A stretch of DNA of 64,000 nucleotides from Fratercula arctica (Eukaryota; Chordata; Aves; Charadriiformes; Alcidae), in NCBI GenBank assembly GCA_947846985.1, contig CANTUZ010000005.1:5780501-5844500 (forward strand), in the 5' to 3' direction. Of this stretch, positions 53,201 through 64,000 are shown piece by piece. The notes below the pieces were generated by a model. That model did not search any database. It saw only the letters and a program-made list of their open reading frames with translations, and was not told the DNA's origin. The position numbers were made by a program, and so were the translations under genes. The first letter of the stretch is position 1. The number at the start of each line of letters is the position of its first letter.

Positions 53201-56200
53201 AAAACCTGCTACTTCAATCAACAATGTTTAGTTATTGATCAAAAATAATCAAACACTGCCGAGAAAACTAATGTTTATAGGGAGCTGATCTCTTTGGGTA
53301 AATTAGCACTATAGATTTTCAGCTGACAAAACTTTTTCCTATCCAACCTATATTTTTGTCACACATTCAATCCAAACTGCTTTTTGTACATGGTAGTATT
53401 CTGTTCACCTCAACAAACCACACAGGAGATTTAAAGACTTATCCATTCAGCACATTTCATCTTAACACTATTGTGCTCTTTTTATAGCTCTAGACAACTT
53501 TTCCTACTGTTAATGCAAGAGTATTTGCTAAGTCACCCACCTATTTTACCAGATTATTTTATTAATGAAAAGTGGGGGTTTTCCCTGATGCTTCACATTC
53601 TTACTCTAATTTAAATGTACTGGAAGTGAACAAGTCAGATTTCTCAGTAACCTGTTTCATTATTCAGATTAGCTATATTTTAACTCATTATCAGACATGG
53701 TTCCCTAAATTCTCTTTTATATCCACACACAACTTCCTTATTTCCCCTCCCATTTTCATACCTTATGTTTCTCCCACTTAATATGCCTTTTTTTTTTTTT
53801 CTTAAGCTTATGGTAATTCAGAGCCGCAATTCAGTTTCATACATCTACCATGACTGCGCTAATTGCAACTATATAGGAAAACTGAGACTTGTGATTTCTT
53901 TGTATATTCTTGAATGGAATTAGTTGCAAATACTACTCATGTTTCCTCTGCTTTTTTTTTTTTTTTTTTTTAATATATATACAGCACCACATTTGTTTTC
54001 ATTGATTGGTTGGTACGGTGCATTGACATACCATAAACATCTATTCAAAATAACCCTGGGGTAAACATAATCTTTTGCTGATTAATAAGGCTGCAGGTTT
54101 ACTTTGAGGTAAAGGATGCATTAAACTATATTCATCATTCATTTAAATGATGGTGATTTGGTAAATGCGTGATGCCATCATTTGTTATTAACAGTAAACA
54201 ATACAGAATATTTTGGGCTGCTCATAATCCTTCTCAAGACAGAAAGGTGCTGCTCAAAACCAAGGTATTTTGCTCAACAAAATTCTTTTTTGTAGGAAGT
54301 ATTTCTGTCTCAAGGTGTTTAGACCCATGTTAAGGCAATGAAAATTACCAGTGGACGGTACTTATCAAAAACCTAGATCCCTAGGGTTGAATACTTACAT
54401 CTCCAAACATGACCCAATAAAAGACTATATGCCGATGTACCTGCTTTCTAACTCTACCAGTTAGTCTGATGAAAACGCTATCTTTTTTTAAACATGTTGC
54501 CATTCTAAATCATCTCATGTTTCCTAAGCTAACGACCTTATAAGAAAGAGACCTTAAGCACCGAAATAAAAGCCTCTACCATTAAACCTAGGTACACTGC
54601 ACTGCACTAATCCTCTTTTTATTGGTGAGAAACATGCAACACACAGGGCACCTCTGCATTAGCATTTTAGTGTACATCAGGAGAGCAGATTTGATGCCCA
54701 TCTGTTAAACATCCCTATTCACTGCTCTTTCACTCGCTGCAGCGTGGTTTTGGACTGCATGAATTGGTCCTTCTTCAGGTGGAAATAAAGCCAAAGGTGT
54801 ACTCCAGGAGGACACCTAGCAACATCGAACCACCTACATTCATTCCCTCCATGGGACCCAGAATTAGACTTCTGTGAAGTAGAACCTCCTGAAATTCTTA
54901 GAGCATGGACATTAGCTCCTCTTTTCCACAGAGCTGCTGCCTGCAGTACGCATCACGTGCTGACATAGACATAGCCATAGTAAACAAGTGGCTATTCTTA
55001 ATACCTCCGAAAATCTGTTTGTCCTAGAAGTCTCTTGTTAGGTACCCAGCAACAGAAGACATATAAAAATTCTGTCTTAAATAACTTGACTTAAATGTCT
55101 GCAGACAAGCTGAAATAGATCTGTACAAGCATCATTCCCAGAACAGAACTCTAACTATAGGGTAGCATCTCATTTTTCACTTGAAGATAGCAAAAATTAA
55201 TTGCTAATCCCAAATTTTGAGAAAAATATCTCTCTTCTTCCACAGCTTTATCAACAGAGAAAAATCCCTACCATAAACGAAGGAGCAATCAAAACGAGTT
55301 CCGTTTCCTGAAATAAAGGAACATAGGTAGGTCATAGTGAAAGAAGCAAGGGAGTCAGCGTCCCAGCCCTTACTCCAGGAATTGTTTGTGAATTACTGTT
55401 ACAGAATATACTCTAGGTAATAGCCACAATTCAAGATAATTAAAACCCATTCAGTTTCTTCCCTCAAATTAATTTTAATCAAGCTAAGCATGATGCAGTG
55501 AAAGAATTGACTAAATACATATAATCATTACATTTTTAAATTCTTTATTAAGCAGGAGGCATTCAATCTATTAATTAGTGTATTGTCACAGGCAATTTGA
55601 AAGCACAGGTCTTAATCCAAATAGAGTAATTTACAAATGGAGAAATACTGGATCATCATTTGCACAGACATTTTGATGCTGACTTACAGCATTGTTTCCT
55701 AAATTCAGTGATGTATGGGAAGAAATTAATATTTGAAAATGAAAATGAGCATATTTCATCATAATGTGACACAGATACGCTCTTTGACAGAGACATTATT
55801 GGTAATGGCCTCGAGCCAATATCTGGCTGTTATCTTATTTGTACAAGGCTGCACTTGAAAATCAGGAACAATAGCTGAGAATGCATTATTTTATTCAGTT
55901 CAATCATTTTGGTTCCTTCTCCGACATTGGATTTGTGCAGCGGATGCTCAATATGTTTACCTGAAAATTCACAAGGCCTATACAACAACTTAAATCCCAT
56001 TAAAGCTTCGCACTGGGACTTCAGTGGTGCATCAGCCCTTTACACATGGGTGACTTTCACCATAAATAATGACCCTTTTGGAGTAAGGTTTTCAACTCTA
56101 ATTAGAGAACATTTTTGTTACTCTCCAAGTGGAAACTTCCCGGTGTCTCAGTCGCGCATCTTTTTCTCTGCCCAGGACTGCAGTGGCTCTGAAACATACA

Positions 56201-58699
56201 TGCCTGCCTTCAGCCACAAGGTACAGATGGACTGGGTTATAATCCATGGCAAATTTTAAGGTCCTCACTCAGAGAAATGCATGTAGTTTAGAAATGCATC
56301 TAGTTTATAATTTGTGGGGAAATATTCTTTGAATTTTATTTTCTTTCTTTTACCAGGCAGGATTCATTGTAAGCTGTGGAAATTTTTACGAGGCTGGCTG
56401 ATTTCTCGGCATCTGTTTTCTGTGCTTCATCCATTCTTAATGGCTTTCTCCCCATATTTACTTTTCAGGTTGATCTCTATATTACACTCATTCTCTCCCA
56501 CTTCAAATCTACTAGCAAGAATAAGGGGATATTTCAAGAAATTTTAAGCTTTACACAATTCCCTGAGTCAGATTAGCCTTTCATTTACACAGTCTAAATG
56601 AATTCTGTGTAAGCCTCCCCTAGCAAAGGTACAATATCCTTTTCCAGCCATCCCATCCTCTCTCTTACCATCAACTCACCGAGTGCTGCAAATGCAGTGG
56701 AGTAGCTAATTATATTGGAAATGAAAACTAGTAATGTATTCAGAATTCAATCCAAGAAAGGATATAAGCATGTACATAACGTGTATACAGCAGCTGAATT
56801 AGCAAGATACTACAAGTCCCATCAACAGGAACACAGTCATTTCTGTCTTTCTGACTCAAATTCAGACTGCAAAACTGTAAATGAATAAGAGTAGGAATAA
56901 TTTTAAATTAGGAGCCCAGTTTCTCCAGTTGAGGAATAGGCAGTTGTACATAAATACAAAGAATGATAATGGCATTATGCAATATACCTATAGTTGAAGG
57001 GAAGGGTATATTATTATTAGAAAACTTCCACTTTGAGTCATTACTAAATTACCTTAGTATTGTGAAATTCAGATATATACTCATTGTCAAAGGTGAATTC
57101 TGGGGAAATTTTTAGAAAGCTGGAATAGCAACCAACCACTGCTTATTTTCTATAAGGATTTTTATTCCCACAGGCCTTTGAAATTATTGGTACTATTGCC
57201 AGATTTTACATTTGTCCCAGCTTGTTTGGAATTTGGGCTCTCTTTTTGAGTAATAACTCTGTATTTCTAGATAAACTATTTAATAAACAGAATATTTACA
57301 CGACAGGAACACCATACACTATAAAGTTGTTCTCTTTGCACTTGACCTGTGACTTCAAGCAACCTAGAGCTAAATTTAGCCTTTATCTCTCCTCTGCTTT
57401 TGTTCTGTATAGTTTAATATACTAATTTTCTTAAGGGAAAATTAAAAAAAAAAAAAAACAAGATTCATGTATACAAGGCAGATGAAATTCAATATTTGGG
57501 GTTTTTTTAACACTTTTCATTTAAGCCTATCTTTTAAATAGGCCTTTCAAGCTGTCCAGGGTTACATGATGTACATGAAGGAAACTGATATATTCACTGA
57601 GAAAGAGGGTAGAGAGTGGGGTGAGCAGAATCAGCCAAAAGTATCTGTTCTCATGAAAAAAAAAAAAAAAAAGACAAAATTACTCAATTACAATGAAAAA
57701 AGCTACAAGATTTCACTCTATAAAATAAGGATTGTTGCCATGGTACGAGCAAAATTTCTCCTTCATTATATGCACACACATGAACCTTTCTTGACAGAAT
57801 AAAATTATAAATGTGCAAGGTAAAATATTTTCTATTACACTTCTTCAGAGTATTTTAAATAGATATTTGCATTGTATTTAGATGAAATCATACAGGTAAT
57901 CATTTCTTGCAGATCTCTTCCAAAGCAAAGGAACAAACATTGTATTGACATTGAAATGCATGTCCTCAGAAGGCACTAGGTAACTCAAGGCACGTAGAGG
58001 GGTATATATTGACTTCTGAGCTATTCTCCAGTAAAGACAGATTTCTCAGCAGCTGGAAACTCTCTTAACCTGGACAAAGTCATATTCAGCAAATGTGCAA
58101 CTGCCTTAAAGTTTTTACGTGGGATGGCTGAATGACTCGGAGTCATGTTCCTGGGGCTCTGTTCCTCATGTTCCTACTGCTATTACTACTCTGTGGCCTA
58201 AAATAGTATAATCTTATGTTCCAGTCTATTTGTCTTTATAAGACATACGACATTTTGTGCCAATTTCCCCAAGTGGTCTGAGCACTTAACAGGAAAACTT
58301 TTATTCAAGAGTTCTTAGACACACAATCAGATAGCTATTCAGTGTCCTAATGTGAAAAGGCACTGCTAGATTTTCATTGCTCTTTAAATAGGTAGGTGTC
58401 CATTTCATGCACAAAGATTTCACAGCAGTCCTTAATGTCAGTACAAGCATTGATTTTATATGATGATATTATACCATCTTGCGCCTACAATTGGTCCTTA
58501 CAGATGCAGTAAATTTAATGACAGACATTTTGAAGACAAGAGGGACCACATACAAGCACTCAAATAATCTATGTTCTTGCATAATGCATGACATATAACT
58601 GTCACTTATGCTAATTTCTAGATAAGGAAGAAATATATATTTTCAAAATGATCACTGATTCGCTGAAAATTGCAAATCACTAGAAAAATCACCAATCTT
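50278..58699. other. Non-coding stretch, no gene recognised
   Basis: No exon, RNA gene or clear repeat is recognised. Visible items are a lysine/glutamine-rich open stretch at 51009-51200, a T20 run at 53952-53971, a T12 run near 53790, A-runs near 57450 and 57657, and an uninterrupted non-repetitive AT-rich block at about 55480-55910 that would be worth a conservation check. Confidence 0.5.
53952..53971. repeat. T20 homopolymer
   Basis: Twenty consecutive T are followed by an alternating AT stretch. It is a simple low-complexity run. Confidence 0.95.
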
Positions 58700-59275
58700 C
58701 GAATAAGGTCCTATAATAGCTTTTTTAAGTTTATAAACTCATTTTCAAATGTGAGCATAATTTCTACCTGAGTTTTGTCTGACATGAACTTCCAGCCAGT
58801 AGATTATACTGCACTTGCAATCAGCTAAAGTCTTTCCCCATGTAATACACAGATGTGATCAAGCCATCTTTTAAAGTTCTCTTTGAGACACTGCTTTTTT
58901 TAGGTTTCACCAAAGCAACTTTGGCATCCTGAACAACAGAACTGGACATAGTAGCCCAACAGCTGGACATAATAGCCGAAATGCCACACACACAGGTAAT
59001 GTAATTTCCTAATTCCCAAAGGAAAGTTCTTTCTTCATAAACCCTCTCAACATATGTTCTCATAGCTAGAGCTTTGCACGGGGAGTTCATGGCTGTTTGA
59101 TTATCCAGTACGACCTCAAAGTCAGAGACAATATTTCCGGAGGCAATACTGTCTTGAACACAGTCCCTCAGTCTGGCAATTTGACCTACATTCACTGTTC
59201 CTAGATGCATAATACTGTATTTGGCTATGTTAAAGTTGAACTTATTTGAATAGGAAAGCAAGCTATTCAGATGAT
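58700..59275 (-). mobile_element. Old CR1-like LINE relic with a long surviving open frame
   Basis: The minus-strand frame at 59261-58821 (146 codons) carries CR1 ORF2-like blocks in order. FNFNIAKYSIMHLGTVN near its start resembles family MKFN..KCKVMHLG. DFEVVLDNQTAMNSPCKAL resembles DLGVLVDNQL.MSSQC. VYEERTFLWELGN resembles SYEERLRELGL, and KRTLKDGLITSVYYM near the end resembles KRRLRGDLIT.Y.YL. The middle is too short compared with the family, because the part coding for the 'RPHLEYC' stretch is missing, so there is at least one in-frame deletion. The frame lacks the catalytic RT boxes and cannot encode a working enzyme. It is probably a very old copy whose open frame survives by chance. 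Downstream sequence to about 58.7 kb fits the CR1 3' part. Confidence 0.6.
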
Positions 59276-60313
59276 GCTGTATAATTGGCTTGTCCCCAAG
59301 TGGACAAAATTTGAGACTTTACATTCCCTCCGCAGGATATGTAGTCTTTTTCTCTAAAGGAGAGACTTCATCCTCCAGTGCTCTCTCTACTTTGCATTTT
59401 CCACACCAGCCTGACACTCTTGGAAAAAGTAATGAGAGGGAAGACTGCAACTTCATGTGGTCATATATTTAACCCTTTATTTTGTCAGTTATCAATCTAC
59501 GTCCCACCATTTTATCTCCCCGGTGCTAAAGCCACCCACTTTGGATGGCTGAACCATGCTGCACGCAGATCTAGAACATACATTCACTGTGGCGCCCCAT
59601 CACTCTTCCCTTCTTTCTTTCAGTGAGCAAGCAACAGTGAAAACAGATGCAGTATTGTGCTTTGCTGCTTTCTTTCTCACATGCTGCGTGCTAGAGTCTG
59701 ACAAGAAAGATTATAAATAGAACAGAGCTTCTTTCTCATTACAGTGATTTTAATGAGAATGATAAATGGGTTCAAATAAAACCATTCAGGCTCCAGCGAT
59801 AAGATCGCTATCTCTTCCAGTGCTGCATCTAACCCAATTTCACGTCGTCGTTATCTTCCCTGAAATGTAATGGAATTTATGGCAATTTAAAGGATCAGTC
59901 TTAGTATATTTTCTATATGCTATGATTTCTCCAGCACAGGAAGACTCCCCTCACTTGATCTTCATTATGACTATATTTGCAGGTATATCTGCTCACAAAT
60001 GACAAAATAGCCAGCTACAGATTAACACATACATTGATCTGTGCACACGTAAGACACTTGTCTCTTGGTTGTTGTTTACTCCTAACAGATCAGAGATCTA
60101 CTGTTATGACTTGTACTGAGACGAGTAATGTAATTAGACAACACCCAGGAGAAAGAGGAATAAAAAATGCCTGAATAACAAACTCATTTGCTTTTCAGAT
60201 TCTTTTTTTTTTAAAAAGACTGCCAAACTTTAAGAAGGCTGCCAAAGACTACCTCAGAAGGAGTACGACAATTATCAACACAAAGCTTACAAGTGAAAAA
60301 TGGATTAATAATA

Positions 60314-60339
60314 ATGAAAATTTTTCATGAAAATTTTTC
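60314..60339 (+). repeat. Perfect tandem duplication of a 13-mer
   Basis: ATGAAAATTTTTC occurs twice without a spacer. Because the unit is nearly self-complementary, the pair also forms a near-palindrome. Confidence 0.9.
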
Positions 60340-61554
60340 TATCAGAAGGTTAGAGAGAACTGGAAGTTCATAAGTTACATTATCAGCACAGAGAAGGCAT
60401 AAGTCAAAGTGAAAGAATAGCAGCCTAAAACATCAACGATGACAAGGTCAAGGCAAGGATTTTTGCCACAATAAAATTAAAATTCCCTTTCATCATTCTC
60501 CTAGAAACTGTCTGTGTTGCTTTATGTTATTCCTGCTACCATGTAAGAAAAAAGAGGTAGAGTAGATCTGGAAGACTACGTTGTCACCTTCTAACAACCC
60601 ATACAGCTTTCTGCATTCTTGAGATTATCAACTGTTTTGATATATCTGATGGTTTTGCTCATAATCCCTTGTGCAAATGTTTATCCGAGAACATACAAAG
60701 AGTCTGAAAAGTCACAAAATGCCTCTTTTGGGGACCGTGGTTTATGATTCTTTCTGAAAGATGTGGGATATGCAACACTGCTGCCAGAATGCTCTTTCGT
60801 TGAGGGTTTTGTACAATATTCTTGCAGTCTTGGTAAATGCCAGGAACTGTTCCAAAAGTAAACAGAGCCTTATAGACTTTCACTGAAATTAGCACTGAAT
60901 AAATGCTGGTGCCACCAACAGGGTCAGAGTATTTCACCTAGTATGTTCCATGTCATTGTAAACCCTAGCAAGGGAGCTAGAATATCTCTTTTTTCCCCTC
61001 TCTTCCTCTCTTGCTGTGTCTGATTTTCAGACTTACACTTTCCTGCTGAAAATTGAACTGGTTTAAGGCAATGGCAAGTGTATGTTTTCCTTCTTGTATA
61101 CAAGGAAGACTGGGGGAGAAACTAGACCTTTCTAGACTTAACATCTTATCCACTGTAGAGACAATGAGACTCAATGACACAGTTGTCCCTTTAGTCCTGT
61201 GTTCTTACGGCTCTCAAACCTTAACTGTTAGATCTTAAGAGCTAGTAAAGTTTTCCAGCAATACAACAGCTGTGTGCACTTCACACTCGATATGACTTTT
61301 TGGCATAGTAAACCTTGTTCTCCTCCGTTCTTTTTCCTGTAAAGTTGGTTGGTCTCTTTAGCCGAAACACACAGAAAGATATAGAGTTAGCACATGTCCA
61401 TTTTCTCTGACCCTGTGGGCTAAATACTAGTTGAGATTTTATGGAAACATAAGTCTAAATGTTTATCGCAATATTTACCCAGCCTTTTGTTCTCTGCAGA
61501 ATAAAGTCTGTATTGTGAATTTATATTTGGATGAGATTCCCTCCTGCTGATTTA

Positions 61555-61645
61555 TAAATATATAAAAATATTTATAATCTATTATTTATAGATAGATAGA
61601 TAATTATAATTTATAGATAATAATATATCTAAATATAAAATAAGA
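61555..61645. repeat. AT-rich low-complexity tract with (GATA)3
   Basis: This is a nearly pure A/T tract of TATAAATA-type words with three GATA units (61591-61602). It is a small simple repeat. Confidence 0.85.
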
Positions 61646-61849
61646 AAATAAGCAACATCAACAAAAACCTTCTGATTTGAGCCCCCATTAAACCCCAGGT
61701 TTTCAAAAGCACTCTCTTTAAGTCAAAAATGTCACAGCCTTTTTTATTAGGGCTGAAATCGTGGAATGAAAATATCTCCTCTTCTCTGCGCTCCAGGAAG
61801 GCCCTCAACCACCTCTTCATTCCAAAGATGGCTAATAATTCCTGCATGT

Positions 61850-61920
61850 ATCGCGTGTATGCATGAAAGTGCTTCAGGATGAAAAGTGCTATATAAATGT
61901 AAGCTGCTATTAATTATGGC
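61850..61920. repeat. Possible ancient interspersed-repeat tail
   Basis: GGATGAAAAGTGCTATATAA followed by ATGTAAGCTGCTATTAATTAT resembles the tail of very old amniote repeats, which I remember as 'GGATGAAAGGCGCTATATAA..GTATTATTATT'. The family is not named. The match is from memory and short. Confidence 0.35.
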
Positions 61921-64000
61921 ACTCGAAGGAACATTCAGATAGCTTAGTTTTTCAAACTGAACCTACATTAACGTTGCTATACATTCTAAATTTCATTTTC
62001 TCCACAGCTTTTAATTTGCCACTCTGTCAACAAAGAAATATAAATTCACTATTCCAACACACCTCTAAACCTAGATATACTCTGCCTGCTGATTCAACTA
62101 CAACAATTGCCTAATTTATATTATTCCTAGAGCTCAGCTGAGGCTGATGTGAGACAAAGACTCAGAAAGGAAAATGAGAAAAAAATAGTTTGTTTTATAC
62201 ATACATATAAATATATACATTTTACAACATGGGAGCAGGAGTACTGAGCAGAGAAATCAAGAGTGAACCTGTTATACACACATCTTCCTCAGATTTCCAA
62301 GCGATTACATTAAAATGTAGCAATTAAAAGGGAGGCGGAAGATGATAAGGATTATAATCAAATTTGTTCTTCTGGAACATCTTCAAGCCAGTGTTCTCAA
62401 ATCATTTCATTAAACAATCAAATCTTATATGGCATAACACAAGTTCACTAAGGGATTAAAAGATATTTTCACCCATCACCAGGATGACTACTTGGTGTTT
62501 AACAAGCAGTTGTACATGGTAAATAAACACTTACTGACAACTGCACAATAAAGAAAATTGAGAAGTCAATATTCAGAAAAGATAAAGTCAGGAATTCATG
62601 AATCGGATTGAGTTGTCTAAGATGGCAGCCCTAACATCCCTAGTGCTGCAGTAAATGCGATGGGACTTTTACCCAAAGTAGTATTAGCTTTCTGAATACA
62701 GGAGGCTATACAACTTTTTATTTTCTCTGTTTTTGTGTTAGTTTCTAATGATTGTGATGACCGTAACATGGCAGTAACCTCATCATTCGATGGTCTGCAT
62801 CTCTCTTCGGCATTGCAGATTCTCTCTTTCCGTGCAACCCGTATCACTCTTACCAAGATTAGCTTGCAGAATATATTCAGTACAGAACTATTCTTTAAAA
62901 ATTTTATAGGTAAGTCTGAAGGACTTGACTTGTTAACTTGAGCATCTTGCTGGAACCATGTGACTGCTATAAACTTTTATATGACCTACAGTCATACAGA
63001 GATGTACACTTTCCATGCCAAATTTCCATTTGCCAGGAAACCTGCTCAGTCTGGACCTTTCATGTCACAAACAGTTGGGCTGCTGGCAGAATGCTTTCTA
63101 CAAGGCCTTGTTCCATTTTTGATTTGGGCCAAGTGGAAATTATATCGGGTTACAAGGCATTCAGACAGAAAATGCTGAGACAAGAAGCAATTCTTTGTAT
63201 GGTTGAATGATCGATTACATTATTGTTTCAGAGATTTAAACTGCATTGTTATGGTGCATCACAGCACTAGGAACCCAGGCTGAGGAGATTGTCTTTTACC
63301 TATAGATAGGATCCACTTGCCCCCTAAGAAACTCTTTTATCCAATGTTCATCTCAGAAAGGTAAGAAAGAGAGAAGGAAAGCATCATCTATTGAATAAAC
63401 AGTCATTATGCAGCTACTGGTAGTTCCTGTTGTCATCACTCTGAATAAGGAAGCAATTTGATTTTCTCATGTAAAATATGAGATATGAGAGGCTTCCAAA
63501 AGAAGGCACTGTGGTTAAAGCCTCTGTAGTGTCTGTAGACAACAACAGTAACTCTTCCACATCAAATTCTGGGGAAGATGCCCTCAGTATGCAAACCCCC
63601 TAGATTTATATGTCTGCATTAAAGGACACACAAATACCCCTATGAACATAACAGAACGAGTGAATGATCAGTCACGGGCTACCTGTGAGATTAACTATGG
63701 AGACTGGAAGTGTCAAAACACAGTACCCCACATGATGCCTGCTTACCAGGTAAGAGTAGGATATTGGGATTCTCCACCTCTGATCGTTAAAAAAATAAAA
63801 TAGTAAGGACTGTGTTACAGCAGTCCGGGGTTGTGCTTTCATGAAGTGGCTATGAAGATGAGTGTAAAATGCTCTGTCAACAGAAAAGCATAGAGAGATA
63901 CACTGTTGGGAGAGAGCACTGGGGGACTGCAGAGGGTACAAAGTGCCAACATTGATCTCTTCTCATGTGTACTACTTTCAGGAAGGTAGAACTTAAAATG
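61921..64000. other. Non-coding stretch, no gene recognised
   Basis: No exon, RNA gene or repeat family is recognised. Overlapping frames of 60-90 codons (62617-62856 minus; 62735-63210 plus) lie in a slightly less AT-rich segment but have no domain and no convincing splice context. Confidence 0.5.

Larger units (their letters stand above)
59276..61849. other. Non-coding stretch, no gene recognised
   Basis: No exon or RNA gene is recognised. It holds a 13-bp tandem repeat at 60314-60339 and an AT-rich low-complexity stretch at about 61550-61650 with GATA units. Confidence 0.5.

Noticed and set aside
62617..62856. 79-codon minus-strand frame considered as a possible exon
   Set aside because: No domain and no convincing splice sites. 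It overlaps two other equally open frames on the plus strand.
1..64000. Search for tRNA, snRNA, rRNA and CRISPR-type arrays
   Set aside because: No B-box-like motif with a matching fold, no recognisable snRNA start and no regularly spaced repeats were seen by eye. CRISPR is not expected in a vertebrate.

Overview
The window looks like ordinary euchromatic, non-coding DNA from a bird. It is visibly AT-rich, has no CpG island, and has few repeats. The recognisable repeats are CR1 LINE fragments plus solo long terminal repeats of endogenous retroviruses. One LTR (12266-12832) belongs to a type I know from many bird genomes. The species cannot be named from this sequence.

I found no protein-coding gene, tRNA, rRNA or CRISPR array. 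The longest open frames (up to 158 codons) either lie antisense to CR1 copies or show no recognisable domain, and the rest are chance frames of 60-130 codons. The window is best read as intergenic DNA or as the inside of a very large intron.

Layout: 1-4.8 kb has no recognised feature. 4.8-7.0 kb holds two old plus-strand CR1 relics. 8.02-8.07 kb has a run of three overlapping or adjacent palindromes. 12.27-12.83 kb is a solo LTR on the minus strand with a perfect 5-bp target-site duplication. 17.7 and 18.6 kb carry long oligo-T tracts. 26.1-27.2 kb is the largest CR1 relic, with reverse-transcriptase motifs still readable. 34.1-34.3 kb may be another CR1 scrap. 35.9-36.2 kb and 45.9-46.06 kb are minus-strand CR1 3' ends. 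40.1-40.2 kb has five TAATTA cores in 77 bp. 49.84-50.27 kb is a second, unrecognised solo-LTR candidate with a 6-bp duplication. 58.7-59.3 kb is an old minus-strand CR1 relic that still holds a 146-codon open frame. The rest is unannotated single-copy-looking sequence with scattered low-complexity runs.

I did not find a new multi-gene system. The most checkable leads are the second LTR candidate (49.8 kb), the TAATTA cluster (40.1 kb), the palindrome run (8.0 kb), one small exon-like segment with good splice signals (11.67-11.75 kb), and the long open frame in an otherwise old CR1 copy (58.8-59.3 kb). Family assignments are from memory of repeat families and were not confirmed by a search.
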